29,116 bases of DNA from WHSV01 sp050694055. GTDB lineage: Bacteria > Actinomycetota > CADDZG01 > WHSQ01. Where the stretch lies: the NCBI GenBank assembly GCA_050694055.1, contig JBOGWX010000029.1, positions 1-29,116 on the forward strand. Reading direction: 5' to 3'. Positions 17,070 through 25,627 of the stretch are shown piece by piece. The notes beneath the pieces were generated by a model. The model was given only the letters and a program-made list of their open reading frames with translations. It did no database searches and was not told where the DNA came from. Positions within the stretch are counted from its first letter, which is position 1, and each line of letters starts with the position of its first letter. Position numbers and translations under genes: made by a program.

Positions 17070-17579
17070 ATGGGCATTCGACACACCGGGCGCGGAATCA
17101 TGAGCGAGGAGAACAACGCCAAGCGCGAAGAGCTCATCAAGAAGCTCGAGAAGGCTTACTGGATGGAGATCGAGACCGTCATGAGTTACATGTCCAGCTC
17201 GATCAACCCGGACGGAGTGCGCGCGCAGGAGATCATCGAGTCGCTCAAGGAGGACGTCCAAGAGGAGCTCGGACATGCACAGCAGTTCGGTGAACGCATC
17301 AAGGAGCTCTACGGAGTGGTTCCGGGCTCGATGGAGTTCTCGGCCGAGCAAAAGTACCTGCAGCCGCCCAACGAGCAGACCGACATCGTCCATGTGATCA
17401 GAGGCGTGATCGAGGCCGAAGCTGGAGCCATCGAGCACTACAACGACATCATCGAGTTCACGGACGAGATCGATCCCGTTACCAACGACATGGTGATCAC
17501 GATCCTGCATGACGAGGAGGGCCACAAGCGACTCTTCGAGGGCTTCCTGCGCGAGTACGAGATCGAGGGTCGGGCGTAG
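17070..17579 (+). CDS. Ferritin-like diiron protein (bacterioferritin-type)
   Basis: A 169-residue four-helix protein expected to bind two irons and to store or detoxify iron. Carboxylate/histidine ligands are visible in the order of ferritin-like proteins: Glu35 (MEIETVMSY), Glu66 and His69 (EELGHAQQF), Glu115/Glu117 (GVIEAEAGAIEHYN) and Glu149/His152 (DEEGHKRLF). The start at ATG 17070 is supported by AGGAGG at 17058-17063 with a six-base spacer; an inner ATG (17100, MSEENN) is a less likely alternative. The protein lacks the Met haem ligand context I would require to call a true bacterioferritin. A strong stem-loop terminator follows 30 bases after the stop, so this is probably a single-gene or terminal transcription unit. 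Confidence 0.87.
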   Translation: MGIRHTGRGIMSEENNAKREELIKKLEKAYWMEIETVMSYMSSSINPDGVRAQEIIESLKEDVQEELGHAQQFGERIKELYGVVPGSMEFSAEQKYLQPPNEQTDIVHVIRGVIEAEAGAIEHYNDIIEFTDEIDPVTNDMVITILHDEEGHKRLFEGFLREYEIEGRA

Positions 17580-17609
17580 GGGGACTCCCGAAGCTGTATC
17601 CTCGTGAGG

Positions 17610-17633
17610 GGCCGGCGAACATCGCCGGCCTTT
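17610..17633 (+). terminator. Intrinsic terminator after the ferritin-like gene
   Basis: The stem GGCCGGCG (17610-17617) pairs perfectly with CGCCGGCC (17623-17630) around loop AACAT, followed by TTT. The eight-base GC stem is strong, but the T-run is short. Confidence 0.75.
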
Positions 17634-17662
17634 GCGCGTAACCAATAGATTTGGTGGTGGCG

Positions 17663-18088
17663 ATGCTGCAGTCTTCCTACCGAACTCGCAAACGCATAAG
17701 GCTCGGCCTCGTGGTCCTGGGCTTGCCGCAACTCGTCGTCGGCATATGGGCGCTCGCGTCTGCTCGCAGCTTCTACAGGGACTTTCCGTTCGGTCGGGGC
17801 TGGGTAGCACCGTTAGGAGATTTCAACGAGCACTTGATAGTCGATGTGGGCGCGCTCTTTTGTGCGCTCGCCGTCGTCGCCCTGGTCGGAGCCGTGCGGG
17901 TTGAGCGACGTCTATCGCAGGCGGCCGCTCTGGCGTGGGTCGTTTACGTCCTGCCCCATCTCTTCTGGCACGCGACCCACACAGGGCCCTTCTCCCTGTT
18001 CGACAACGTCGTGCAACTGGGTGCCTTCGCCCTGCAGCTTCTAATTGCCCTCTATGTCCTGTCTGCGGCGCGCCGTCTGAAAGCGTAG
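17663..18088 (+). CDS. Small four-helix membrane protein, unknown function
   Basis: A 141-residue protein with four hydrophobic segments (about 15-33, 60-79, 84-105 and 112-131). Notable residues are the DFNEHLIVDVG segment entering helix 2 and a histidine-rich LPHLFWHATHTG loop between helices 3 and 4, which could bind a metal or cofactor, though nothing proves it. ATG 17663 is preceded by GGTGGTGG; earlier TTG/GTG codons at 17651-17657 are possible starts. The gene follows the terminator of the ferritin-like gene and precedes the PP2C phosphatase by 70 bases on the same strand. I do not recognise a named family. Confidence 0.68.
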   Translation: MLQSSYRTRKRIRLGLVVLGLPQLVVGIWALASARSFYRDFPFGRGWVAPLGDFNEHLIVDVGALFCALAVVALVGAVRVERRLSQAAALAWVVYVLPHLFWHATHTGPFSLFDNVVQLGAFALQLLIALYVLSAARRLKA

Positions 18089-18159
18089 CCGAAGGTGAAC
18101 ACTTAGCACTACTCTGACGAGACGCAGCGCAAGAGAGTCACTGGGCGGACAATGAGAAG

Positions 18160-19926
18160 GTGAGGGAGAAGACTCTGAACACGGAGCCATCTTCGGCGCT
18201 GGGGCTCACCCAACCCCAGGCCTCGAGATATCTCGAGGAGCTGCTTCAGGCCATTCCGGTAGGGGTCGCCACGATCGACGCGCACGGTGTGATGCTCGCA
18301 TGCAATCGCACGGCGGAAGACATCCTGTCCGCCACGCGGCGCAAAGGTGCATCGGACGCCGTCGTGGGTGCGCCGATTGCACGCTTCTTTATTGACGCGG
18401 GGCGGTTGACCGAGACTATTGAGGCGGGCTTCGCCGACGAGGCGCCCTCTGAGGTTTTCGAGCGGACGGGCGCGAGCCCTGCTCGATTCGTGGAGATCAC
18501 CGCGCGTCGCCTGCCGAGCGCCGCCGGTGCACCCGTAGCCATGCTCGTGCTGCAAGACGTGACCAAGCGGGTCGCGGACGAGAGAGCGTTAAAGCGAGCA
18601 GTGCTCGATCGGGAGTTCTTGACGCAGTCGGGGACCGAGCTGTCCAAGTCGCTCGACTATCAGACGACTCTGGACACCTTCGTCGCTTTGACGGTCTCTT
18701 ATCTCTGCGACTGGAGCACGGTGAACATGGTTGCAGACGACGGCGTGATCACCCGGGCAGCAGTAGCGCACGTTGATCCCGCGAAAGAGTCGCTCATCGT
18801 CGAGCTCCACGAGTCACATCCCCATGATCCGAACGCAACGACGGGGGTGCCGCGGGTTCTTCGCACCGGAGAGCCCGAGATCTATGGCGAGATCGACGCT
18901 CAACTGCTCCGAGAGACCGCCAACAATCCCGAGTACCTCCGCATCGTTAGCGAGCTGGGAATGCACTCGTGCATGATCGTTCCGCTGGTCGCGCACGGCG
19001 AGACGCTTGGGGCTGCGACGCTGGTGTCCTCGCACAGCGAACGGCGCTACGACCATGCCGACCTTGAGTTGACCGTCGAGCTGGCGCGCCGGGCGGCTCT
19101 GCAGCTCTACAACGCCCGGCTCTTTCAGGCCGTGGACGAGAGTCGGGTCAAGTTCTCGACCATGGCGCGCATCCTGCAACGTAGCCTGCTCCCTCCCGAG
19201 CTCCCTAGTATCCGGGGCTTCGACGTCGCTGCTCTGTACCGACCGGCCGCCGAGACATTGGAAGTGGGCGGTGACTTCTATGACCTGTTCGAGACCACCG
19301 ACGGGGACTGGGGCGTGGTCATGGGCGACGTGCAGGGCCACGGGGCCGCCGCCGCGGCGACTACCGCTCTTGCGCGCTACACCCTCCGGGCTAACGCGAT
19401 GCGCCTGACGCGCCCCGTCCACGTGCTCTACCAGGTCAACAAGGCTCTTCTCCGGCAGAGCGAAGAGAGGTTCCTCAGCGCCGTGTTCGCTACGATCAGT
19501 CTCGACCAATCCCCGCGCATAACCATCGCCAGCGCAGGACATCCGAAGCCCATGGTGATCCGCCAAAGCGGAATGGTTGAAAGCGCAGGCGGCGACGGCA
19601 TGCTGCTCGGTCTCTTTGCAGCCCCTGATTTGAGCGAGCACACCATTCAGCTCGAACAGGGAGACGCGCTGGTGCTGTTCACCGACGGCCTTACCGAGGC
19701 CGGCGCACCTCGCAACATGCTCGGCGAGGAGGGATTTCGCCAGGTGCTGCGTCGATGTCTGGGGATGAGCGCCGGCGACATCTGTGCCTCGATAGACGAG
19801 GTCCTCATGACCTGGCAGGGCGAGAAGGGTCACCGCGACGATTGCGCCGCTCTCGTACTCCGAGTGTCGACCGACGCGGAGAGAAAGAGCGCAGCGATCC
19901 CGGAGAAGGGCAGTAGCCTGATCTAG
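18160..19926 (+). CDS. PAS-GAF-PP2C (SpoIIE-type) serine phosphatase
   Basis: A 588-residue cytosolic signalling protein. A PAS domain (about 22-135; LLQAIPVGVATIDAHG, FVEITARRL, MLVLQDVTKR) is followed by a GAF domain (about 160-325; GMHSCMIVPLVAHGETLGAA) and a SpoIIE/RsbU-type PP2C phosphatase domain (about 340-575). The phosphatase has metal-binding aspartates in EVGGDFYDLF and VVMGDVQGHG, then LVLFTDGLTEA and HRDDCAALVLRV. Such enzymes usually dephosphorylate an anti-anti-sigma factor. No STAS, anti-sigma or sigma gene lies nearby, so the target is elsewhere. The start is GTG 18160 behind GAGAAG. There are no transmembrane segments. Confidence 0.9.
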   Translation: MREKTLNTEPSSALGLTQPQASRYLEELLQAIPVGVATIDAHGVMLACNRTAEDILSATRRKGASDAVVGAPIARFFIDAGRLTETIEAGFADEAPSEVFERTGASPARFVEITARRLPSAAGAPVAMLVLQDVTKRVADERALKRAVLDREFLTQSGTELSKSLDYQTTLDTFVALTVSYLCDWSTVNMVADDGVITRAAVAHVDPAKESLIVELHESHPHDPNATTGVPRVLRTGEPEIYGEIDAQLLRETANNPEYLRIVSELGMHSCMIVPLVAHGETLGAATLVSSHSERRYDHADLELTVELARRAALQLYNARLFQAVDESRVKFSTMARILQRSLLPPELPSIRGFDVAALYRPAAETLEVGGDFYDLFETTDGDWGVVMGDVQGHGAAAAATTALARYTLRANAMRLTRPVHVLYQVNKALLRQSEERFLSAVFATISLDQSPRITIASAGHPKPMVIRQSGMVESAGGDGMLLGLFAAPDLSEHTIQLEQGDALVLFTDGLTEAGAPRNMLGEEGFRQVLRRCLGMSAGDICASIDEVLMTWQGEKGHRDDCAALVLRVSTDAERKSAAIPEKGSSLI

Positions 19927-19946
19927 CATCGCCCGTCTCACGCTCG

Positions 19947-20318
19947 ATGGGAGCGAAACGCGTCATGCGCACGATCGAACCATCGAACGATTCACGGCAG
20001 CCGAGCAGGAAGAGACTCTGGCTGTTCCTGGGAGGTGCGTGCGCGCTGGTCGTCATCATCCTGGGCGTCTACGTGCTCTTCATCAGGCCGCAGCCACTCG
20101 ATACGAATCCCATCGAGAGTCAGATAGAGGCCTCTCCGGATCTGGTGCCTAACTTGCCGTTCGCAGAGATAGAGAGGGTCGACTGCCCCGACGACATCAC
20201 GGTCGACGAGGGGACTCTCTTTCAGTGCACCGTCTTCGCGACCGACGGCGAAAGTGTCACCATTGATCTCGTTCAAGACGACGGCAATGGCAACGTCCGC
20301 ATCGTCGGCGGCCGCTAG
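19947..20318 (+). CDS. Membrane-anchored DUF4333 domain protein
   Basis: A 123-residue protein with a polar N-terminus, one hydrophobic anchor (about 24-46; LWLFLGGACALVVIILGVYVLF) and an outside domain of about 60 residues. The outside domain shows the DUF4333 signature: ERVDCPDDITVDEGTLFQC, then FATDGESVTIDL and a GNVRIVGGR end. Its two cysteines may form a disulfide outside the membrane. The function is unknown. The start is either ATG 19947 or ATG 19965; the latter has GGGAG at a rather long spacing. It follows the phosphatase by 20 bases and may be cotranscribed with it. Confidence 0.78.
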   Translation: MGAKRVMRTIEPSNDSRQPSRKRLWLFLGGACALVVIILGVYVLFIRPQPLDTNPIESQIEASPDLVPNLPFAEIERVDCPDDITVDEGTLFQCTVFATDGESVTIDLVQDDGNGNVRIVGGR

Positions 20319-20470
20319 CCGGCGCACGCACCCGCATGCAGCGCATGACCCATGGAGGGAAGGTGACCAAGTGACTCCGATGTGAGTTGCGGTTCGATCT
20401 GGTTTCTGCACTGCAGGCCCGGGTAAGCCGCCATTACAGGGGGGTCGCCGACAGGGAGGAGCTCGAGGTC

Positions 20471-21832
20471 ATGGGTCAGAGCCGCAAGGCTCCCCGAAGG
20501 GGCCTGAATCGCCGGGACTTTCTCAAGTTGGGCGGCGCCGGGATTCTCGGAGCCGGTGTGCTCAGCTCCTGCGGCCGGGTGGCATCGGGTTTCACCGGCG
20601 CCGAGACCGTGCCCGAGGGCACCCTCATCTTCTCAATGGGACCGGACGCGACTGGTACCTACGGCAAGGTTCTCGAGAAGTTCAACAAAGAGAACCCCGA
20701 CGGCATCACGGTGCAGTATCGCGAGATGCCCACCGACTCCGGGCAGTACTTCGACAAGCTGCGCACCGATTTCCAGGCCGGGAGCGGGTCGATCGACATC
20801 ATCGGGGGAGACGTCATCTGGCCCTCGCAGTTCGGTCCCAACGAATGGATCCTCGACCTCTCCGACCGCTTCACCGAAGAGATGCGCCAGGACTTTCTCG
20901 AGCCCACGATCACGGCCAACAGCTTCGACGGCAAGATCTACGGCGTCCCCTGGTTCACCGACGTCGGCATGCTCTTCTACCGCAGGGACCTGCTCGAGGA
21001 GGCGGGCCTCGACGAGCCGCCGGAGAGCTGGGACGAACTGATGGAGATGGCGCGCGAGGTCCAAGACAAGACCAAGACGAAATACGGGTTCGTGTTCCAA
21101 GGGGCCGAGTACGAAGGCGGAGTCGTCAACGGACTCGAGTTCGTCTACAACGCGGGGGCCGAGGTCTTTCCGCCGGACGACCCCACCAAGGTCGTGCTGG
21201 AGGAAGGCGGCGCCGACGAGGGTCTCGCCATGCAGCGCCGTTTGGTGGCCGAGGGCATCGCCCCGGAGGCGGTCGCCACCTACAAGGAGCTCGAGTCGCA
21301 GACGGCCTTCATCCAGGGTGACGCCGTCTTCATGCGCAACTGGCCCTTCGTCTACGGGACGGTTCTTGGAGGCGAGGAGGCCGGTTCGGCCATCAAGCCC
21401 GAGCAGGTCGCGGTCGCCCCCCTGCCCACGCTCGGGGATGCCGAGAGCTTCAGCGGGCAGGGTGGTTGGAACTTCTTCATCAACGCGAGCACCGAAAAGG
21501 CGGACGAGTGCTTCAAGTTCATCGAGTACATGATCCAGCCCGAGGTCCAGACCGAGTTCGCGGTCGCCGCGTCGCTGCTGCCCCCGAGAGCAAGCCTCTA
21601 TGAGGACGAGAAGCTCTTGAAGGACCAGCCGGTGGTGGACCTGGCCAAAGACATCGTCACGCGCGCCAAGCCGAGGCCGCAGCACCCCTTCTATTCCGAC
21701 ATGTCGCTAATCCTGGCGGACCAGTTCAACGAGGTCGTGAAGGGCAACGTGGAACCGGGAGACGCAGTGACCACCCTGCAGACCGAACTCGAACGCCTGA
21801 CCCGTCTCGGAACCGACGTCTACGACCTCTAG
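20471..21832 (+). CDS. Sugar ABC transporter substrate-binding lipoprotein (Tat-exported)
   Basis: A 453-residue extracellular solute-binding protein of the family 1 (MalE-like) type that captures a sugar and hands it to the two permeases downstream. The N-terminus has a twin-arginine signal (NRRDFLKLGGAG, 13-24) and a lipobox GVLSSC with Cys34 as the lipidation site, so it is probably exported folded through Tat and anchored in the membrane. Family features include WPSQFGPNEWILDLSD, IYGVPWFTDVGMLFYRRDLL, PPESWDELMEMAREVQ and GGWNFFINASTEKADECFKFI. ATG 20471 is chosen because the Tat motif then sits at the usual distance and AGGGAGGA lies about ten bases upstream. The first gene of a three-gene unit; the exact sugar is unknown. 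Confidence 0.93.
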   Translation: MGQSRKAPRRGLNRRDFLKLGGAGILGAGVLSSCGRVASGFTGAETVPEGTLIFSMGPDATGTYGKVLEKFNKENPDGITVQYREMPTDSGQYFDKLRTDFQAGSGSIDIIGGDVIWPSQFGPNEWILDLSDRFTEEMRQDFLEPTITANSFDGKIYGVPWFTDVGMLFYRRDLLEEAGLDEPPESWDELMEMAREVQDKTKTKYGFVFQGAEYEGGVVNGLEFVYNAGAEVFPPDDPTKVVLEEGGADEGLAMQRRLVAEGIAPEAVATYKELESQTAFIQGDAVFMRNWPFVYGTVLGGEEAGSAIKPEQVAVAPLPTLGDAESFSGQGGWNFFINASTEKADECFKFIEYMIQPEVQTEFAVAASLLPPRASLYEDEKLLKDQPVVDLAKDIVTRAKPRPQHPFYSDMSLILADQFNEVVKGNVEPGDAVTTLQTELERLTRLGTDVYDL

Positions 21833-21843
21833 GGGGCCTTTTA

Positions 21844-22779
21844 ATGGGTGTTGCGACCGAACGCCTGCCCGCCCGCAAGGAGAAGCGCGGCAGGGCCGGA
21901 CATGCGTGGAGGTCCATCTGGCGAGAGTTCAACGATCCCGAGAAGCGAACCGCCTACTGGATGATCCTGCCCACGACGCTGATCGTGCTGTTGATCGCCG
22001 CATGGCCGATCCTCTACGCCTTCTTCCTCAGCTTCCAGCGCATTCTCCCAAACGTGACGGAGTGGGTCTGGTTCGAGAACTACGCATTGATGTTCGGCGA
22101 CGGTGTCTTCTACAGGGCGCTGTTCAACACCTCGGTCTTCACCGTCGTCAGCGTTTTCTTCGAGTTCACGCTGGGACTCTCGATCGCGCTGGCGCTCAAC
22201 AAGCGTTTCCCCGGGCAGGGGACGGCGCGCGCGATAGCGATCATCCCGTGGGCCTTTCCCACGGTCGTATCGGGGGCTATGTGGCGGCTCTTCTACCAGG
22301 ACGAGGTCGGCATCTTCGCGGCCCTGGCGAGCGGGCTCGGCTACGACGGAGTGATCCTCGCCAACGACCTGAGCGTCCTGATCGGAGCCATCGTCTCCGA
22401 CGTTTGGAAGACGACTCCTTTTGTGGCCCTCTTGCTTCTCGCGGGTCTGCAGACGATTCCCGGTGACGTCTACGAGGCTGCGCGAGTAGATGGTGCAACC
22501 AAATGGCAGCAGTTCACCAGAGTCACCTTGCCGCTCCTCAAGCCGGCCATCCTCGTGGCGTTGCTGTTCCGGACGCTCGATGCATGGCGCGTCTACGACC
22601 TGTTCTGGTCGATGAGTGACCGCCAGTTGGACTCGTTATCGACCTACGTATTCGAGTTCGTGAGGGTCAGCCAAGCCGACTTCTCGATCGGAAACGCAGC
22701 CGCAGTCTTCGTGTTCGTGAGCTCGATCGCGATCGCCTTTGTCTTCGTCAAGGTCCTCGGCGCACGGCAGGAGGCGTAG
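21844..22779 (+). CDS. Sugar ABC transporter permease (MalF/UgpA-like)
   Basis: A 311-residue membrane permease with six predicted helices after a basic, cytoplasmic N-terminus (about residues 1-38). The first helix is WMILPTTLIVLLIAAWPILY. The coupling-helix EAA loop that contacts the ATPase is clear as YEAARVDGATKWQQFTRVTL, followed by PLLKPAI. It starts 11 bases after the binding-protein stop and ends three bases before the next permease, so the three genes form one operon. It pairs with the second permease to make the heterodimeric channel. Confidence 0.93.
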   Translation: MGVATERLPARKEKRGRAGHAWRSIWREFNDPEKRTAYWMILPTTLIVLLIAAWPILYAFFLSFQRILPNVTEWVWFENYALMFGDGVFYRALFNTSVFTVVSVFFEFTLGLSIALALNKRFPGQGTARAIAIIPWAFPTVVSGAMWRLFYQDEVGIFAALASGLGYDGVILANDLSVLIGAIVSDVWKTTPFVALLLLAGLQTIPGDVYEAARVDGATKWQQFTRVTLPLLKPAILVALLFRTLDAWRVYDLFWSMSDRQLDSLSTYVFEFVRVSQADFSIGNAAAVFVFVSSIAIAFVFVKVLGARQEA

Positions 22780-22782
22780 GAC

Positions 22783-23670
22783 ATGGACGACCACAACAGG
22801 CAGAGCGTATTAGGTCGCATCGGCTTCTACCTCGGCATCGTGCTGTTCTTGATCTTCACGCTGTTTCCGCTGTACTGGGTCTTCAGGATGAGCGCGGTTG
22901 CGTCCGATGAGTTGTTCAAGTCGCCCAGCTTAGGAACGATGTTCTCGATTCCCTTCGACCTCACGGGCAAGTGCGACCTCTTCGGTCTGAAGTTCACGTG
23001 CCCCATTTCGTATGAGACGGTGCTGGCGGACGAGCTCTACAAGGACGGGCTGCTCAACAGCCTGATCATCGCCAGCATCACGACGCTCGTTTGCCTGGCG
23101 GTGGGATCGGTCGCCGCCTACGCGCTGGCGCGCATCGACTTCTTTGCAAGGAAGCCGGTGCTGTCCACGGTGCTGGCCATCAGCTTCTTTCCGGCGGTGG
23201 CGATCATCGCCCCGCTGTTCATCCAGTTCCAGGCCTTCGGTCTGCTGAACACGTACTGGGCGGCGATCATCCCCGACATCATGTTCGCCCTGCCTCTGAC
23301 GATCTATCTGCTCGTCGCCTACTTCAGGCAGTTGCCGCCCGATCTCGAGGAGGCCGCCAAGGTCGACGGCGCGAACGTGTGGCAGGCCTTCTTTCGCGTG
23401 ACCGTGCCCCTATCCGCGCCGGGCGTGGTGACCACCGGCATCCTGACCTTCATCTTTGCGTGGAACGAGTTCCTGTTCGCGAACACTTTTCTGTTGGAGC
23501 CCAAGGTCCAGCCGGCTACGGTGATCATCCCGCAGTTCGCCTCGATCTATACGACCGACTATGGCGCCCAGGCCGCCGCGGCGCTGCTCATGACGGTGCC
23601 GCTGGTGATCATGGTGCTGATCTTCCAGCGCCGAATCGTCGCCGGTCTGACCGCAGGAGCCGTGAAGTAG
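22783..23670 (+). CDS. Sugar ABC transporter permease (MalG/UgpE-like)
   Basis: A 295-residue permease with six predicted helices, the partner of the preceding gene. The first helix is IGFYLGIVLFLIFTLFPLYW, a periplasmic-side loop of about 60 residues contains two cysteines (GKCDLF and FTCPISY), and the EAA loop is LEEAAKVDGANVWQAFFRVT. ATG 22783 has GGAGG ending about ten bases upstream inside the previous gene. No nucleotide-binding subunit follows, so the importer must use an ATPase encoded elsewhere, as with shared MsmK/MsiK-type ATPases in actinobacteria. Confidence 0.92.
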   Translation: MDDHNRQSVLGRIGFYLGIVLFLIFTLFPLYWVFRMSAVASDELFKSPSLGTMFSIPFDLTGKCDLFGLKFTCPISYETVLADELYKDGLLNSLIIASITTLVCLAVGSVAAYALARIDFFARKPVLSTVLAISFFPAVAIIAPLFIQFQAFGLLNTYWAAIIPDIMFALPLTIYLLVAYFRQLPPDLEEAAKVDGANVWQAFFRVTVPLSAPGVVTTGILTFIFAWNEFLFANTFLLEPKVQPATVIIPQFASIYTTDYGAQAAAALLMTVPLVIMVLIFQRRIVAGLTAGAVK

Positions 23671-23692
23671 GAGGCACAGGTCACCTCGGCGA

Positions 23693-23720
23693 CTAACGCT
23701 TGGTTGCGGTGCTGCGTTAG
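23693..23720. repeat. 7-bp inverted repeat between convergent genes
   Basis: CTAACGC (23693-23699) and GCGTTAG (23714-23720) pair around a 14-base loop and overlap the terC stop codon. The position between the convergent permease and terC genes suits a bidirectional terminator, but there are no T-tracts, so support is weak. Confidence 0.35.
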
Positions 23721-24490
23721 GTAGCGGTCGCCCCTGCGGAGCGATCCTCCGAGTAGCGGCGGTGCAACTGGATGGGCGCGCTGTCCCTCTTGCGTAGGCG
23801 CACCCGCAGGTTGAGCACCTCGACCAGAAGCGAGAAACCCATAGCGAAGTAGATGTAGCCCTTGGGAATGTGTTGCTCGAACCCGTCGAGCAACAGTGAC
23901 AGTCCGATGAGCAAGAGAAAGCTGAGGGCCAGCATCTTCACCGTCGGATGGCCGTTGACGAAGTTGCTGATCGTCTCGGCGGAGAGAAGCATGATGCCGA
24001 TCGCGATGATGACGGCCGCGATCATGACGCCGATCTCATCCACCATTCCTACCGCCGTGATCACTGAGTCGAGCGAGAACACCGCGTCGAGAAGCATGAT
24101 CTGGACGATCACGGATACGAACGTCACTCCGGCCTTGGCGCTCGCATGCCCCTCTTCGCCCTCGAGCTTGTCGTGGATCTCATATGTGCTCTTCGCGAGC
24201 AGGAAGAGGCCTCCGACGATCAGGATGAGATCTCGCCCAGAGATCTCGTTGCCGAAGATCGTGAACCACGTCGACGTCAGCCCGATGATGATCGAGAGCG
24301 TGAAGAGCAGGATGATTCGCATGACCAGCGCGAGGCCGAGCCCGATCTGGCGTGCGCGCCCCTGCTGATCCTCCGGCAGCTTGGCGGCGAGGATCGAGAT
24401 GAACACGATGTTGTCGATGCCGAGCACGACCTCGAGCGCAAGCAGCGTGAAGAAGCCGATGTAGACGTTCGGGTCGGTCAGAAAGTCCAC
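23717..24490 (-). CDS. TerC/YkoY-type membrane protein, probable metal (Mn) exporter
   Basis: A 257-residue polytopic membrane protein of the TerC family, several members of which export manganese or support metal loading of secreted proteins. The N-terminal signature is clear (LLALEVVLGIDNIVFISILA), with the acidic in-membrane Asp of GIDN, and is echoed in the second half by MLLDAVFSLDSVITAVG. About seven hydrophobic segments are visible, with a basic C-terminal tail (LRVRLRKRDSAPIQLHRR). GTG 24490 is preceded by AAGGAG at a five-base spacing. No yybP-ykoY riboswitch can fit in the 42-base gap to the upstream gene. It is probably cotranscribed with the small gene upstream. Confidence 0.9.
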   Translation of the reverse strand: MDFLTDPNVYIGFFTLLALEVVLGIDNIVFISILAAKLPEDQQGRARQIGLGLALVMRIILLFTLSIIIGLTSTWFTIFGNEISGRDLILIVGGLFLLAKSTYEIHDKLEGEEGHASAKAGVTFVSVIVQIMLLDAVFSLDSVITAVGMVDEIGVMIAAVIIAIGIMLLSAETISNFVNGHPTVKMLALSFLLLIGLSLLLDGFEQHIPKGYIYFAMGFSLLVEVLNLRVRLRKRDSAPIQLHRRYSEDRSAGATAT

Positions 24491-24532
24491 TTGATCTCCT
24501 TGGTCCGAGAAAAGGCTGGGCAGTTGCGGTGC

Positions 24533-24850
24533 TCAATGATGCTGCATGAGGACGACGCGCGCGGCAAAGAAGTGCGACGCCTCGGGGGCTAGGAGTCGAC
24601 CGCCGGCCTCGGGGGAGTCGGCCTCGAGTCCGATGCCCGACAGAATGTTGCGCGCCAGTTCCTCGTCCTCGGGACTGACCAGCACTCCGATGCCGGCCAC
24701 GAAATCGAGTGAGGGGTAGCCCGCCGCTCTGGGGCCGATGCTTGCCGAGATCCCTCGAGCGGCAAGCGTCATCCGAAGGAGCTCGGCCCGAGAGGACGAG
24801 TTCTCTGTTGCAACGACGACGGTGTGCCGCTGCTGTTGGTTTGAGCTCAT
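24533..24850 (-). CDS. Small DUF2007-like putative signal-transducing protein
   Basis: A 105-residue soluble protein. The start HTVVVATENSSSRAELLRMT, followed by LAARGISASIG, GYPSLDFVAGIGVLV, and EDEELARNILSGI resembles the ferredoxin-like DUF2007 family (compact alpha/beta, unknown function, often near transporter or metalloprotein genes). ATG 24850 lies after ATGGGG, a weak ribosome site. It lies 42 bases upstream of the TerC gene on the same strand, so the two are probably one transcript and the small protein may modulate the exporter. The family assignment is by pattern and is moderately secure. Confidence 0.68.
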   Translation of the reverse strand: MSSNQQQRHTVVVATENSSSRAELLRMTLAARGISASIGPRAAGYPSLDFVAGIGVLVSPEDEELARNILSGIGLEADSPEAGGRLLAPEASHFFAARVVLMQHH

Positions 24851-24998
24851 GACCCCATCTTGCCGACAGAGGAACTTCCCTCGCCTGGGACGACTAGGCG
24901 CCGGCGACGAAGGGGTTCTGCGACCAGCGAGAAGAGAGGGTGCCGGAAACGGCAGGAACGAGGTAGCTCAGCGGCCCAAGACGGTGCTCTAGAGATAA

Positions 24999-25620
24999 CT
25001 ACCCGAAGATACCCGCAGCCGTGACTGCAAGAAGGTCGTCGGAGCCGTCCACTTCCTCTCGCGCTCAGATAGCAAAGCGAAGATCTTCGTGCACGCGCGG
25101 CAGCGCGCTGGTCTTACCGTCGAGATCCCGCCGGATCCTCTCTCCACCCACCTTGCGGGCCCACTTGGCTTCGCCGACCAGGATCGCTGCCCGTGAGCTT
25201 CCCGCCAGCACAACTGCGTCAATCTCGCCTGGGTCCTCGGCAGCGGTCCAGAATGGGCCCACAGCCACAACGTCCGATTCCAGCCGTCCCTCGACCGCCA
25301 TTCGGCGAAGATGCATCCGAAACGCCTCTTCCCACGCTGGACCCATGTGCCCCTCGAGATCTTTCATGATCGCAGTCACGATTTGTTCGCCGAGTCCTCG
25401 ATCGATCTCGGCGCGATACCGATCCAGCACTCCCAGGAAGAATGCGAGGAAGTTGTCTGCGATCCGATAGATGCGTCTTCTTGTTCAACGAGGGTCTTCA
25501 GTAACCGGGACAGGCGGTCATCACGAGTTCCGGGAACTCGTCGAGCACGAGCAGAAGAGGCCGGTCTCGTGCGACTTGGGCCAAGATCTCGAAGGTCATC
25601 CCAGTCCCGGAAGGGCGTTC
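24999..25620 (-). pseudogene. Remnant of a DUF234-type archaeal/bacterial (DEXX-box) ATPase
   Basis: Two fragments of one ATPase remain on the minus strand. The upstream fragment (25620 to about 25525) reads ERPSGTGMTFEILAQVARD followed by RPLLLVLDEFPELVMTA, which is a Walker B strand. The downstream fragment, beginning near 25462 after a TGA, reads RRIYRIADNFLAFFLGVLDRYR and continues through EEAFRMHLRR and ILVGEAKWARK to RFAI, the DUF234-like C-terminal domain. A TGA then interrupts it, but the frame continues as AREEVDGSDDLLAVTAAG to a stop at 24999-25001, the usual end of such proteins. The P-loop half and a stretch after Walker B are missing. Defects: an N-terminal deletion, an internal deletion with a frame change, and a nonsense codon. 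Confidence 0.8.
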
Positions 25621-25627
25621 TGTGATA

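Noticed and set aside
20633..21685. 350-codon minus-strand open frame
   Set aside because: It is opposite the substrate-binding protein gene and shows only shadow-frame composition.
24491..24532. yybP-ykoY manganese riboswitch before terC
   Set aside because: The gap to the upstream gene is 42 bases, too short for this riboswitch.
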